64,000 nucleotides of DNA from Lentzea californiensis. Lineage in GTDB: Bacteria; Actinomycetota; Actinomycetes; Mycobacteriales; Pseudonocardiaceae. Below, one piece after another: positions 1-8,439 of this stretch; positions within the stretch are counted from its first letter, which is position 1, and every line of letters begins with the position of its first letter. The stretch covers positions 806,001-870,000 of the forward strand of contig NZ_JANBBE010000001.1 in assembly GCF_024648825.1 (NCBI RefSeq), in the 5' to 3' direction. Below the pieces are notes generated by a model. It did no database searches. It was not told the DNA's origin and was given only the letters and a program-made list of their open reading frames with translations. A program made the translations under genes and the position numbers.

Positions 1-282
1 CTTCCGCTTCTTCCCGATGTACGTGTAACCCACGAACGCGAGAAGCAGCTGCCACAAGGCGAAGAAGACAAGCCCGATGCCGAGTGTCCACAGCAACCAC
101 TCGCCACCCTGCGCGATGTCACTCACCGCGCCTTTCGAGTCGGCCTGTTCGGAGTCACCGAACGCGACCTGGATCGCGAGCCACGCCACAAGGACGTGCA
201 CGACCCCGTACAGCACCATTCCCGCCCGTCCGAGCGTCTGGACGACGGGGTGTCTTCGCGCCTCTTGCGCAACAGTGGCCAC
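1..282 (-). CDS. DUF1206 domain membrane protein (3' part missing at window edge)
   Basis: This is the N-terminal 94 residues of a membrane protein of the DUF1206 family, cut by the left edge of the window. Two hydrophobic segments are visible: one around residues 22-41 (GMVLYGVVHVLVAWLAIQVA) and one around 65-85 (LLWTLGIGLVFFALWQLLLA), followed by the basic stretch YIGKKRK. The family normally carries three such repeats, so most of the gene lies outside. I chose the GTG at 282 because the conserved ARRHPVVQTLGRAG lead-in follows it. An in-frame ATG at about 219 is the alternative. There is no clear ribosome site, and the GTG sits in one arm of a palindrome. Function is unknown. Confidence 0.8.
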   Translation of the reverse strand, partial: MATVAQEARRHPVVQTLGRAGMVLYGVVHVLVAWLAIQVAFGDSEQADSKGAVSDIAQGGEWLLWTLGIGLVFFALWQLLLAFVGYTYIGKKRK

Positions 283-311
283 GAACGGGTGACTACCCGC
301 GCGTGGCCACT
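274..311. repeat. 38-bp inverted repeat over a start codon
   Basis: Outer arms AGTGGCCACG (274-283) and CGTGGCCACT (302-311) are perfectly complementary. An inner pair, CGGGT (286-290) and ACCCG (295-299), extends the stem. GTGGCCAC is itself a palindrome, so each arm is also self-complementary. The structure lies between the VanW gene and the DUF1206 gene and contains the proposed GTG start of the latter. It could be a terminator, a translational control hairpin or a dimeric protein site. Confidence 0.7.
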
Positions 312-329
312 GTCAACCTGAAAGTTCGC

Positions 330-2321
330 TCAGCCGCCGGGTGGCGGCTCGCAGATGATCTTGAACTGCGGGTCGTAGCGGACCGTGCGCGACTCGTTGC
401 GCGACTGGCCCGTGCGGCGGTCCGTGATCGTGCGGGTGTCCGTCACCGAGAAGCCGGGGGAGCCGTTGCTCGCGGAGCACGGGGTCTTGTTGACCTTCTT
501 CTCCTGCGGCTGGGTGGGGTTGAAGTCGCCGCTGGTCGAGCCGGTGACGTCGTAGTTCTTGGTGCCCCAGAGCTTGATCGTGATCGAGGAGCCCGTCCAG
601 ATCGTCTGGATGGCGACGCCCGTGTCGTCCGGGTTCGTGAAGGCGATGTCGATCAGGCTGTTGCCCGCGCCGTCCATGAACACGGTGGCCTCGCGGCCCT
701 TCGGGTACCGCGTGATCCAGTAGCTGTGCTCCTTGTGGCCCGCGTCCTTCATGCCCGCGTAGTAGTACGCGTTGTAGAGCGTGGTCGCGAACTGCGAGAT
801 ACCGCCACCGACCGCCATCCCGGGGATGCCGTTCTCGATGATGCCCGCCTCGACGTAGCCCTGCGCGGTGCCGCGCGGACCGGTGTACTTGTTGAGGCTG
901 AACGTCTCCTTGGGCTTCACGATCGCGCCGTTGACCTTCTCGGCCACGACCCGGATGTTGACGCCCGACGCCGGGGCGAAGCCACCGGTCGAGAACTCGC
1001 CGATGACCTCCTTGATGCCCATCTTGTTCGCCTGCTCGGTGGTGACCTTCGCGGGCGTGTGCTTGTACTCGAACTTGACCTCGCGCGCGTCCGTCTTCTT
1101 CAGCGTGTCGAAGTAGGGCTGGAGGTTCTTGTCCCAGTCGAGGTCGAGGCCGTCCACCGACGGCTTGACCGTCGGCCTGCCGCCCTCGAAGACGATCTCG
1201 GCGTCCTTGCCCTGCTTGACCGTGTCCTTGAGCTGAGGCGTGGTGACCTCGGCGAGCTTGTCCTTGTTCGGCGTGACGTTCAGCGCGCCACCCTCACCGG
1301 GGGCGAAGGCCAGCGTGGTGCCGATCTGCTCCGGCGTGAGCGTCGCGTCCTTGCCCTCGCCCTTGATGACGACCGGACCGGACACCGCGGTCTTCACGAC
1401 CTCGTTGAGCGCCTTCTCGACGCCCTCCTTGGTCGTCTTGACCGGGGTGAAGTCCATCGGGACCTCGACCGGGCCGCCGGACGCCCAGTTCGCGACGACC
1501 GCGCCCACGGCGTCCTCGGCCTTGAGCTTCTGGCCGTCGTGCGGCTCGACGGCGACGGGATTCGCGCCCTCGAACTTGATGGTGCCCTCGATCGGCTCGT
1601 GGTCGAGCTTGGGGCGCAGGGCCTCCAGCGCGCCGGACACCTTCGCGTCGTCGGCCTTCGTCGCGACACCGACCTCGCGGCTGGTGAAGAACGAGGTGAC
1701 GCGCGTGAACGGGCTGAGCGGCTGGCTGCCGGCACGCTCGATCGTGCTGTTCCAGTCGAGTTCCAGGCCCGCGGCCTTCGGGTCGAGCTCGGACGTGACG
1801 TCGCCGGCCTTGAGCGCGACGGGCTTGTCCAGGCGCGGGCCGATCTCGTCGCGCAGCTTCTTCTCGGCCTCGTCGTGGCTCATGCCACCGACATCGACGC
1901 CCGCGACCGTCACGCCGCGTGGCACGTTGCCGCTGGAGACGAGCATGTCGAGGCCGTAGAGCAGACCGAAGGCGCCGACCACGGCCGCGGCCACGATCAA
2001 CGCCTTCTTCTTCGTGTTCTTGGGCGGGACCTCGTCCTCGCCGGGCTCGATCATCACGGGCCCGTAGACGCCGGAGTCCTCCGGCTGCGGCTCGGGCGGC
2101 GCCACCGGCTTCATGTACTCCGTGGCGTCCTCGCCGGCCGGGAACCCGACACCGGGCACAGCCGCGGTGACGGTCGGCTCGTTCGAGTCCGGCTCCTCAG
2201 ACGGCCAAGCCTCGGTCGAGGCGTCCACCTGGACCGGTGCGATCTTGGTCGTCTGCTCCGAGGACGTGCCGCCGGGACCCACCGGAGGCATCGCTCTCGT
2301 CTTGTCAGCGTCGTACGGCAC
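330..2321 (-). CDS. VanW family envelope protein
   Basis: A 663-residue single-pass membrane protein. The first ~105 residues are acidic and proline-rich and should be cytoplasmic. One membrane helix follows at about 106-127 (after KNTKKK), then a long extracellular part with repeated peptidoglycan-binding-like (YoaR type) segments, and a VanW domain from about 433 to 565 with the typical NGAIVKPKETFSLN and GGGISQFATTLYNA motifs. The tail carries TDRRTGQSRNESRTV and a C-terminal proline/glycine end. Start: GTG at 2321, preceded by GGGGAGAG. The longer open frame upstream overlaps the next gene and lacks a ribosome site. Members are linked to the cell wall, but their reaction is unknown, and the VanW name does not by itself mean glycopeptide resistance. 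Confidence 0.88.
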   Translation of the reverse strand: MPYDADKTRAMPPVGPGGTSSEQTTKIAPVQVDASTEAWPSEEPDSNEPTVTAAVPGVGFPAGEDATEYMKPVAPPEPQPEDSGVYGPVMIEPGEDEVPPKNTKKKALIVAAAVVGAFGLLYGLDMLVSSGNVPRGVTVAGVDVGGMSHDEAEKKLRDEIGPRLDKPVALKAGDVTSELDPKAAGLELDWNSTIERAGSQPLSPFTRVTSFFTSREVGVATKADDAKVSGALEALRPKLDHEPIEGTIKFEGANPVAVEPHDGQKLKAEDAVGAVVANWASGGPVEVPMDFTPVKTTKEGVEKALNEVVKTAVSGPVVIKGEGKDATLTPEQIGTTLAFAPGEGGALNVTPNKDKLAEVTTPQLKDTVKQGKDAEIVFEGGRPTVKPSVDGLDLDWDKNLQPYFDTLKKTDAREVKFEYKHTPAKVTTEQANKMGIKEVIGEFSTGGFAPASGVNIRVVAEKVNGAIVKPKETFSLNKYTGPRGTAQGYVEAGIIENGIPGMAVGGGISQFATTLYNAYYYAGMKDAGHKEHSYWITRYPKGREATVFMDGAGNSLIDIAFTNPDDTGVAIQTIWTGSSITIKLWGTKNYDVTGSTSGDFNPTQPQEKKVNKTPCSASNGSPGFSVTDTRTITDRRTGQSRNESRTVRYDPQFKIICEPPPGG

Positions 2322-2397
2322 AGCTCTCCCCGTTGCCCTGTCTCTCCTGAGGTGGCATATGTGTGCAGCTATCAGGCGTCGATCACGAACCGGCGGC

Positions 2398-2718
2398 TCA
2401 TAGGTACAGACCAGTACCGTGCTCGGTGAGCTCCGTCGCAACCGCGTGCAGATCGCGTTCCCTCATCACGAGATACGTGGTGCCGTGCACCTCGACCTCA
2501 AGCTGATCTTCCGGGTTGAACATCACCCGGTCCCCGACCTTCACGTGGCGCACGCTGGTACCGACTCCGAACACATCACCCCACGCCAACCGCTTCGCCA
2601 TCTGGGCCGTAGCGGGGATCACGATGCCTCCGCTGGAACGCCGCTCGCCGTCCTCGGGCGAGATGCGGACCATCACACGGTCGTACAGCATCTGGATCTC
2701 GAGCTTGACATCAGGCAC
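2398..2718 (-). CDS. GroES-fold (Cpn10-like) protein
   Basis: A 106-residue protein with the co-chaperonin 10 layout: MLYDRVMVRISPEDGERRSSGG, then a mobile-loop-like GGIVIPATA and GDVFGVGTSVRHVKVGDRVMFNPEDQLEVEVHG. The C-terminal part, TYLVMRERDLHAVAT, replaces the usual ending. It is clearly related to GroES but divergent, and no GroEL gene is near. It sits 9 bases from the thioredoxin/NHL gene upstream, and its stop falls about 77 bases before the VanW start, so a shared transcript is likely. It could assist an orphan chaperonin elsewhere or act on its own. I infer the fold and do not assign a partner. Confidence 0.82.
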   Translation of the reverse strand: MPDVKLEIQMLYDRVMVRISPEDGERRSSGGIVIPATAQMAKRLAWGDVFGVGTSVRHVKVGDRVMFNPEDQLEVEVHGTTYLVMRERDLHAVATELTEHGTGLYL

Positions 2719-2727
2719 CAGCAGAGT

Positions 2728-4587
2728 CTACGTGCCTTGTGGACCGTCCTCGTCCATGCCGCCCATCAGCAGCGGCAGCCGGGTAGGTGCATCGGCAACA
2801 ACTCGAACTGGGACCCCCCAGTCCTGCCTGGTCAGACGGCACACCGGGTGTTCGTCGGCAGGATCGTCACTGCAACTGGCCGCCTGCGCTACGACGTGCA
2901 GAACGCCGTTCGTGACCTGATCGTTGATCCGCAACGCCCGTACCAGTTCGGTGCCGGCGCCGGCGCCCTCCAGGATCAGCTCAGGGGGTGAACTGGTGAT
3001 CTCCAAACGGGTGGACGGTCCGTACCTTTCGTCCAGTTTCGTCCCGGTCGACGGCGTGAAGACGACCGCGAGCTCGAACTCGCCCGGCCCGATGTCCGTG
3101 GAGGGCCGCTTCACCTCGTGGGCCGCGCCGTCGATCTTCGTGGCGGACGCCGCGAACCGTTCGAGCCGGTGGGCGGCGCTCGCGACGACGACGAGCTCTC
3201 CGTCGACGAGGAGCGCGTCCGACGGCTCGGCGATGTCCGTGGCGATGGTGGTCAGGGTGTTCGTCGCGGGGTCGAAACGCCTGATCGCGTTGTTGTAGGT
3301 GTCGCTGATGACGACCGAGTGGTCGGCGAGAACCGTGACGCCCAGCGGGTGCTGCAGCAGCGCCTCGTCCGCGTCGCCGTCCTTGTGCCCGAACGCGAAC
3401 AACCCCTTGCCGACGACGGTGTGGACCTCGCCGTTCTCGAGGTAGCGCAACGCGCTCGTCTCGGAGTCGACCATCCACAGCCGGTCGCCGTCCGCCGCCA
3501 GCCCGGACGTCTGCGCGAAGAAGGCCCCTTCGGCCGGACCGTCGTTGATGCCCTCGACGGTGGTGCCGGCCAGCCGCCTGACGGAGTTGGTCTCGGGGTC
3601 GAAGAAGCTCAGCGTGTGGTTGCCGGCCATCGCGATCGCGACACCGCCGTTCCACCACGCCACGTCCCACGGGCTCGTCAGATCGATCTTGTCGGCCGGC
3701 CCGTCGGTCTCGCCGTCGCGCCACTGCTCACCGGTGCCCGCGAGCGTCGTGACCTCACCGGTTTCGAGGTCGAGGCCGCGCAGGAGGTGGTTGACCGTGT
3801 CGGCGACGACGACCTGGTCGGTGCCAGGAACGAGGGCGAGACCCGCGGGCTCGGAGAAGGTGGGGTTCAGGCCGTCCCGCCGGCCGCGCTCGCCGGTGCC
3901 GATGCGGCGGAGGACGGTCTCACCGTCCGCTTCGAGCTCCACGATGCTGTGGTGCGCCGAGTCGCTGACGAGGATCGTGCCGCTCGGCGTCACGAGGGCC
4001 TTGGCGGGGAAGCGGAGCGTGGTGTCCTCCGGCTCCGGCGCCTGGTACGGACCTCGGCCGCGGTGCAGCGTGCCCTTCTCGTCGTGCTCCTCGACCAGTT
4101 CCCCGATGATGGTCCTCAGCGCCTCGACATGGCCCTCACCGGCGGCGACGTGCACGACGTAGCCCTCGGGGTCGACCAGGGTCAGCGTCGGCCACGCCTT
4201 CACGGCGTAGTTCTGCCACGTCGTGAGCTCCGGGTCGTCCAGGACCGGGTGGTGCACCCCGTACCGCTCGACGGCGGCCTTGAGCGCCTCGGGGTCGGCC
4301 TCGTGCACGAACTTCGGCGAGTGCACGCCGATCGTGACCAGGACGTCCTCGAACTCCTCCTCCAGCGGGCGCAGCTCGTCGAGGACGTGCAGGCAGTTGA
4401 TGCAGCAGAACGTCCAGAAGTCGAGCAGCACGATCTTGCCGCGCAGGTCCTTGAGGCTGACCGCGGTGCCCCCGGTGTTCAGCCAGCCGCGTCCGACCAG
4501 CTCAGGGGCTCGGACACGGGCACGGCGCTTCACAGTCGTCACGGCCGTATCCAACACTGTGGACGGTCGCGCTGTTCCGGCGTCCAT
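2728..4587 (-). CDS. Thioredoxin-like / NHL-repeat protein
   Basis: A 619-residue fusion. An N-terminal thioredoxin-like domain (about 30-170) holds LLDFWTFCCINC; C62 and C65 form the CxxC redox pair and C61 is an extra cysteine next to it. NHL beta-propeller repeats follow (about 190-470, for example GLALVPGTDQVVVADTVNH), then a C-terminal beta-rich domain. This architecture is widespread in actinobacteria (NHL domain-containing thioredoxin family protein); its substrates are unknown. No signal peptide is visible. Start: ATG 4587 overlaps the stop of the DUF4259 gene as TGATG, indicating translational coupling. The GTG one codon earlier is also possible. Confidence 0.9.
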   Translation of the reverse strand: MDAGTARPSTVLDTAVTTVKRRARVRAPELVGRGWLNTGGTAVSLKDLRGKIVLLDFWTFCCINCLHVLDELRPLEEEFEDVLVTIGVHSPKFVHEADPEALKAAVERYGVHHPVLDDPELTTWQNYAVKAWPTLTLVDPEGYVVHVAAGEGHVEALRTIIGELVEEHDEKGTLHRGRGPYQAPEPEDTTLRFPAKALVTPSGTILVSDSAHHSIVELEADGETVLRRIGTGERGRRDGLNPTFSEPAGLALVPGTDQVVVADTVNHLLRGLDLETGEVTTLAGTGEQWRDGETDGPADKIDLTSPWDVAWWNGGVAIAMAGNHTLSFFDPETNSVRRLAGTTVEGINDGPAEGAFFAQTSGLAADGDRLWMVDSETSALRYLENGEVHTVVGKGLFAFGHKDGDADEALLQHPLGVTVLADHSVVISDTYNNAIRRFDPATNTLTTIATDIAEPSDALLVDGELVVVASAAHRLERFAASATKIDGAAHEVKRPSTDIGPGEFELAVVFTPSTGTKLDERYGPSTRLEITSSPPELILEGAGAGTELVRALRINDQVTNGVLHVVAQAASCSDDPADEHPVCRLTRQDWGVPVRVVADAPTRLPLLMGGMDEDGPQGT

Positions 4588-4985
4588 CACGTGAGAAGGA
4601 CGGCCTTGAGGTCGGTGACGCCCTTCCGGAACAGCGGGCCGTGGCCGGCGTCGTCCCACAGCTCGGTGAGCTCCGACTCCGGTGCCAGCACGCGGTCCAG
4701 CGCCTGAACGGCGAGAGGCCGCAGATCAGTCGAGAACACCGGCAGCGGCTCGTGCGGGCCGTAGGCCGTGACCGGCTTACCGCCTGGGCACTGCGCGGCG
4801 ATCAAGGCCGCCGAGGCCACGGCCGCGCACGCTTCGTCGCTGTCGAGGTAGCCCTCGCTCTCGATCGTGCTGATCAGCGCGGTGCGGACGATGTTCTCGC
4901 GCTCGCTCTCGAGCGCTTTGTCCAGCTTGCCGGAGAAGTCCGCGGCCGTGTCGTTGTCGAAGTGTCCGATGTCCCAGGTTCCCAT
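4587..4985 (-). CDS. DUF4259 domain protein
   Basis: A 132-residue protein opening with the family hallmark MGTWDIGHFDNDTAADF. It continues as an all-helical small protein with SEGYLDSDEACAAVASAALIAA and ends with a helix containing VQALDRVLAPESELTELW. The family has no known biochemical function. The start at 4985 matches the hallmark; the ten codons upstream (MSVLAAMITG) are unlikely to be translated. Its stop overlaps the ATG of the thioredoxin/NHL gene. The gene follows a decayed pentapeptide-repeat gene by about 37 bases. Confidence 0.88.
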   Translation of the reverse strand: MGTWDIGHFDNDTAADFSGKLDKALESERENIVRTALISTIESEGYLDSDEACAAVASAALIAAQCPGGKPVTAYGPHEPLPVFSTDLRPLAVQALDRVLAPESELTELWDDAGHGPLFRKGVTDLKAVLLT

Positions 4986-5021
4986 GCCGGTGATCATGGC
5001 AGCGAGCACCGACAAAAACGC

Positions 5022-5696
5022 TCACGGCAGCTTCAGGCCCGGCTTCTCCCCCTCGTCGAACACCGGCGCCACGGAGATGACCGCCTCGGACAGGTCCACC
5101 TCGCCGCCGTTGAACTCCCGCTCCCTCGAAGCGCACGCGGCCGGCGCGGAACTCGGCGCCGTCGAACGTCACCCGTGCGCCGTCGAAGTCGGCTGAGCGC
5201 AGGACTGCGCGGACCAGGTCGAAGTCGTGGCCCTGCCAGCTGAACGGCGCGTCTTCGCACAGGTGGCGGGAGATCACGCTGGTGATCGCCAGGCGCACCT
5301 CGGACTCGGCGTCGAGGTACCACTCCGACTCCAGCGCCGGCTCGTAGGGGATGCGCAGGTAGGCGCAGAGCACGTCGATGCAGACCTGGCGTTGCGCGGT
5401 CCACTCGTCGGCCAGGGCGGCGAGGGCGTAGACGCCGGCGAGGCGGACAGTCGGCGACTCGTTGCCGATCTGGTTGCAGGCGGCGCCGAAGCGTTCGTTG
5501 CGCAGCTTCGTCAGTTCGCGGGTCTCGGCGGACTCGCTGATGCGTTGTTTCCGGTAGGCGACGACGAGCGCCACGACGCAAAGACCGCTAGGCCGATCAG
5601 CACGACCAGGCCGATGTGCCTCTTGATCGACCAGAGCAGGCCGGAATCCACGGGGTGGACGTTGGTTGACGCGAACCCGCCGGTAGCCCTCATCAT
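5022..5696 (-). pseudogene. Frameshifted pentapeptide-repeat membrane protein
   Basis: Three reading-frame pieces together match the paralogue at 23941. The N-terminal piece (5696-~5576) has a membrane helix ending IGLVVLIGLAVFA. The frame then shifts and continues as VVALVVAYRKQRISESAE, where the paralogue has IGLAVVAGFGGVVALAVNYRKQR. A second shift at about 5117-5119 (one extra C in a CCC run on the plus strand) breaks FEGAEFNGGEVDLSEAV, which then runs to a TGA at 5022. The first shift also removes about four residues. A GTG at 5574 could still start a soluble, truncated product. Real decay is likelier than two sequencing errors, but reads should be checked. Confidence 0.75.
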
Positions 5697-5762
5697 GGGA
5701 CGCGGACCGCCCGCCTGAACCTTTTCGCCGTGGTCGGCGTAGAGGACGCCGGGAGGTGCGTG

Positions 5763-6782
5763 ATGGTGGAGTACCTGGTGGTCGGTGCAGGTCCGGCGGG
5801 CTTGCAGATGGGGCGATTTCTACACCGTGCAGGCCGCGACTACCTGATCGTCGAGCAGGAACCGGAGCCGGCGAGCTTCTTCCGGACGTTTCCGCGGCAC
5901 CGCGTGCTCTCGACGGACGACAACTGGCTGTTCGAGGGTGTGCCGTTCGCGCGCTACAGCAAGCGGTCCTTTCCCGACGCGGACGACCTGGTGCGGTACC
6001 TGGAGGACTTCGCGCGGCCGTTGAACGTCCGCTACGGCACGCCGGTCAGCGATCTGGGGCGGTACGAGGCGCGGCACGTCATCGTCGCGACCGGCAAGAA
6101 GCCCCACGTGCCAGGGGTTCCCGGCTTCGAGCACGCCGAGACGTACGCGAGCGCGAGCACCGACCCGACCGAGTACGCGGGCAGGCGCGTGCTGATCGTC
6201 GGGCGGGGGCCCAGCGCGTTCGAGACGGCCGACAACATCGCGTCCACAGCACGGCTCACGCACACGGTCGGGCGGTCCGTGCAGCGGATCAGCAAGGAGG
6301 GCAACGAGTTCGTCGCGACGATCGACGGCACCGGGGAGCTGCGGTACGACAAGGTCGTCGTGTGCGCCGGGTTCCGCAGGGACACCGCGCTGGACGGTCC
6401 CGGCGTGCACGTGCTCGGCGGCGACTCGATCAAAGCGATCCGGCACGCCGCCAGGGCGTTGCACCGGTCGCTGGAGGCCGAGCACCACGGGGTGCCGTGG
6501 CCGCACCGCCGGTTGCGCAGCCGGCCGGACGCGCTGGCGGCCACGATCGCCACGCGGGCGAGCGAGATCCCGGACGGCCTGGCGGACGTCGTTGTGACGC
6601 AAGGGCAGCACGCGCTGCTCTACGACGAGATGCCCACCACCGAACGGAACGGGTTCGTCGTCACGAGCACGCAGGTGAGGCACTACCGGCGCAACGAGCT
6701 GATCGCGGTCGAGCGCCGGTTGCACCGCAAGCCGCTGGAGAGGTTCTTCTCGCAGCAGCTCGCGGTGCCGTGCATTTCCTAG
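5763..6782 (+). CDS. FAD-dependent monooxygenase-like oxidoreductase
   Basis: A 339-residue flavoprotein. An N-terminal FAD-binding Rossmann motif VVGAGPAGLQMG (about 6-17) is followed by the FMO/BVMO-like sequence FFRTFPRHRVLSTDDNW. A conserved HVIVATGKKPHVPGVPG marks the end of the first half. A second NAD(P)-binding motif, VLIVGRGPSAFETA (about 144-157), has GRGPSA instead of the usual GxGxSG/A. Likely an FAD/NAD(P)H oxidase or monooxygenase of unknown substrate. Start ATG 5763 has GGGAGG seven bases upstream and is preferred over the ATG at 5730. It converges with the dienelactone hydrolase and shares a CTAG. Confidence 0.85.
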   Translation: MVEYLVVGAGPAGLQMGRFLHRAGRDYLIVEQEPEPASFFRTFPRHRVLSTDDNWLFEGVPFARYSKRSFPDADDLVRYLEDFARPLNVRYGTPVSDLGRYEARHVIVATGKKPHVPGVPGFEHAETYASASTDPTEYAGRRVLIVGRGPSAFETADNIASTARLTHTVGRSVQRISKEGNEFVATIDGTGELRYDKVVVCAGFRRDTALDGPGVHVLGGDSIKAIRHAARALHRSLEAEHHGVPWPHRRLRSRPDALAATIATRASEIPDGLADVVVTQGQHALLYDEMPTTERNGFVVTSTQVRHYRRNELIAVERRLHRKPLERFFSQQLAVPCIS

Positions 6783-7447
6783 ACGGGAAGCGTGCGCGCG
6801 AGGAACTTCGTGGAGACGTCCCACGCGCGGTCCGCGGCGTCCTTGTCGTACCAGGGGCCCAGGTGGTTGAGGAACGCGTGGCCCGCGGCCTCCAGGTGGA
6901 TCTCGGCGCCCTCGTGCGACGGCACCGCGTCCACGACCTTCTGGTAGCCGGTGATGAACGCGTCCTCGGTGCCGAAGACGAACTGGATCGGGCACGACAC
7001 CTGGTCGAGCGTGCCGATCTGGTCCGGCACGCCAGAGCCGTAGAACGAGACGGCGGTGTCCGGGTCGGAGGCGGTGGCCGCGGCGTAGGCCAGGGTGCCG
7101 CCGAGGCAGAAGCCGAGCACGCCGACGCCGCCGGTCACCTCGGGCAGGCCGCGCAGGTACTGCACGGACTTGACGACGTCCTGCACGGCGAGCGGGAAGT
7201 CGAGGTTGCCGACGACCTCCATCGACTTCGCGATGCCCGCCTCGTCGTGCTCGCCGACCCAGCCCGGCTGGAAGCGGTGGAAGAGCTCGGGCACGGCCAC
7301 GACGTAGCCGAGCGCGGCGAGCTTCTCCGCGATGCCGCGCAGGTACCCGTCCAGGCCGAAGATCTCCTGGATCAGCACGATGCCGGGGCCGGAACCGGAC
7401 TCCGGGAGCCAAACCGGCAACGGCATGTCGTCAACTCGATGGGTCAT
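6779..7447 (-). CDS. Dienelactone hydrolase family protein
   Basis: A 222-residue alpha/beta hydrolase. Dienelactone hydrolase-type motifs are all present: IVLIQEIFGLDGYLRGIAE, the nucleophile elbow GFCLGG with C114, D162 in FGTEDAF and H190 in GHAFLN. These give the Cys-Asp-His triad of the family, and E28 in QEIFGL corresponds to the glutamate that activates the cysteine. Members cleave lactones or esters, often in aromatic-compound breakdown, but no such pathway is adjacent. Start ATG 7447 (MTHRVDD) matches the family N-terminus. The gene is monocistronic, lying between a convergent oxidoreductase and the end of the SDR gene. Confidence 0.9.
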   Translation of the reverse strand: MTHRVDDMPLPVWLPESGSGPGIVLIQEIFGLDGYLRGIAEKLAALGYVVAVPELFHRFQPGWVGEHDEAGIAKSMEVVGNLDFPLAVQDVVKSVQYLRGLPEVTGGVGVLGFCLGGTLAYAAATASDPDTAVSFYGSGVPDQIGTLDQVSCPIQFVFGTEDAFITGYQKVVDAVPSHEGAEIHLEAAGHAFLNHLGPWYDKDAADRAWDVSTKFLARTLPV

Positions 7448-7475
7448 GCACCCGATCTTGCCCGAGTTCCCCCGG

Positions 7476-8393
7476 TCACCGGCCCACGACCTCCACCGAC
7501 GTGCCGGTGAGGCGTTCGGCCTCGGCCCACAGCCGGGCGGCCACTGCCTTGTCCCTCGCAGCCCGCGGCATCGAGGCGGGCCTGGTCGGGCCGACGAGCG
7601 CCCAGCGCGGTCCGAAGTAGCCACCGGCGACCACCGAGGGGTCGGCCGCCGCGTGCAGGAGCGGTTCGGTGCCCTGCTCGACGCCCTGCGAGGGCACGAC
7701 CCGGTACCCCACCGACTCGAGGAGACCGGGCTTGCCGCCGTTGAGGCGAGGGCCCGAGGTCATCAGGTTGGTGCGGGTGTAGCCGGGGTGCGCGCCGACC
7801 GAGAGCAGCGGCCAGTCGTTCTCGGCCGCGAGGTCCGCCAGGCGCACCATCATCAGCAGGTCGGCCAGCTTGGAGTGCGCGTAGGCCAGCGTGGGGCTGT
7901 ACCGGCGGCGTGACTGCAGGTCGTCGAAGTCGATCCGCCCGCGGTACGCGGCACCGCTGCTCATCGTCACGACCCTCGGCGCGGGCGCCGCCAGCAACAA
8001 CGGCAGCAGGCGGACGGTCAGGGCGAACGGGCCGAGGAAGTTGCTGGCGAGCTGGAGCTCGAAGCCGTCGACGGTCTCGGTCCGCGCGGGCACGTTCATC
8101 ACGCCGGCGTTGTTGACCAGGACGTCCAACGGCTCGCCCCCGGCGATCAGCTCCTCGGCGAACGTCCGCACCGATGCCTGGTCGGCCAGGTCGAGCCGCC
8201 GTACCTCCAGCCTGGCTCCGGGATGCGCGGCGAGGATCTCCGTCTCGGCTTGCCGGCCTTTGGCCTCGGTGCGCACCGCGAGGACGACATGGGCCCCGGC
8301 TCCCGCCAGCCGTTTGGCCGCTTCCTTGCCGGTGCCGCTGTTCGCGCCGGTGACGACGATGCGCTTTCCGTGCTGGTCAGGAACCTGGTACAT
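7476..8393 (-). CDS. SDR family oxidoreductase (retinol dehydrogenase-like)
   Basis: A 305-residue short-chain dehydrogenase. It has the cofactor motif TGANSGTGK (15-23), the NNAG motif in VLVNNAGVM, the catalytic serine in TMSSGA and the active-site YAHSK. The long C-terminal part with NLMTSGP and GPRWALVGPTRPA resembles the retinol-dehydrogenase/WW-oxidoreductase-like class that prefers NADP(H), as R42 after the second strand would allow. The substrate is unknown. Start ATG 8393 is preceded by AAGGAGG. It is divergently transcribed from a TetR regulator, and an operator-like palindrome lies between them, so it is probably that regulator's target. Confidence 0.9.
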   Translation of the reverse strand: MYQVPDQHGKRIVVTGANSGTGKEAAKRLAGAGAHVVLAVRTEAKGRQAETEILAAHPGARLEVRRLDLADQASVRTFAEELIAGGEPLDVLVNNAGVMNVPARTETVDGFELQLASNFLGPFALTVRLLPLLLAAPAPRVVTMSSGAAYRGRIDFDDLQSRRRYSPTLAYAHSKLADLLMMVRLADLAAENDWPLLSVGAHPGYTRTNLMTSGPRLNGGKPGLLESVGYRVVPSQGVEQGTEPLLHAAADPSVVAGGYFGPRWALVGPTRPASMPRAARDKAVAARLWAEAERLTGTSVEVVGR

Positions 8394-8439
8394 CGCAACC
8401 CCTCCTTGAGGACTGACGGTCTCTTATTCCTCCAACATA

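Noticed and set aside
330-2321. VanW as evidence of vancomycin resistance
   Set aside because: No vanHAX, vanS/R or D-Ala-D-Lac genes are present; VanW-family proteins are common in actinobacteria without resistance.
84-2429. 781-codon plus-strand frame opposite VanW
   Set aside because: It is antisense to a protein with clear VanW motifs, starts without a ribosome site, and its arginine/valine-rich composition is typical of shadow coding in G+C-rich DNA.
3118-4707. 529-codon plus-strand frame
   Set aside because: It is antisense to the thioredoxin/NHL gene and shows the same shadow composition; no family motif is visible.
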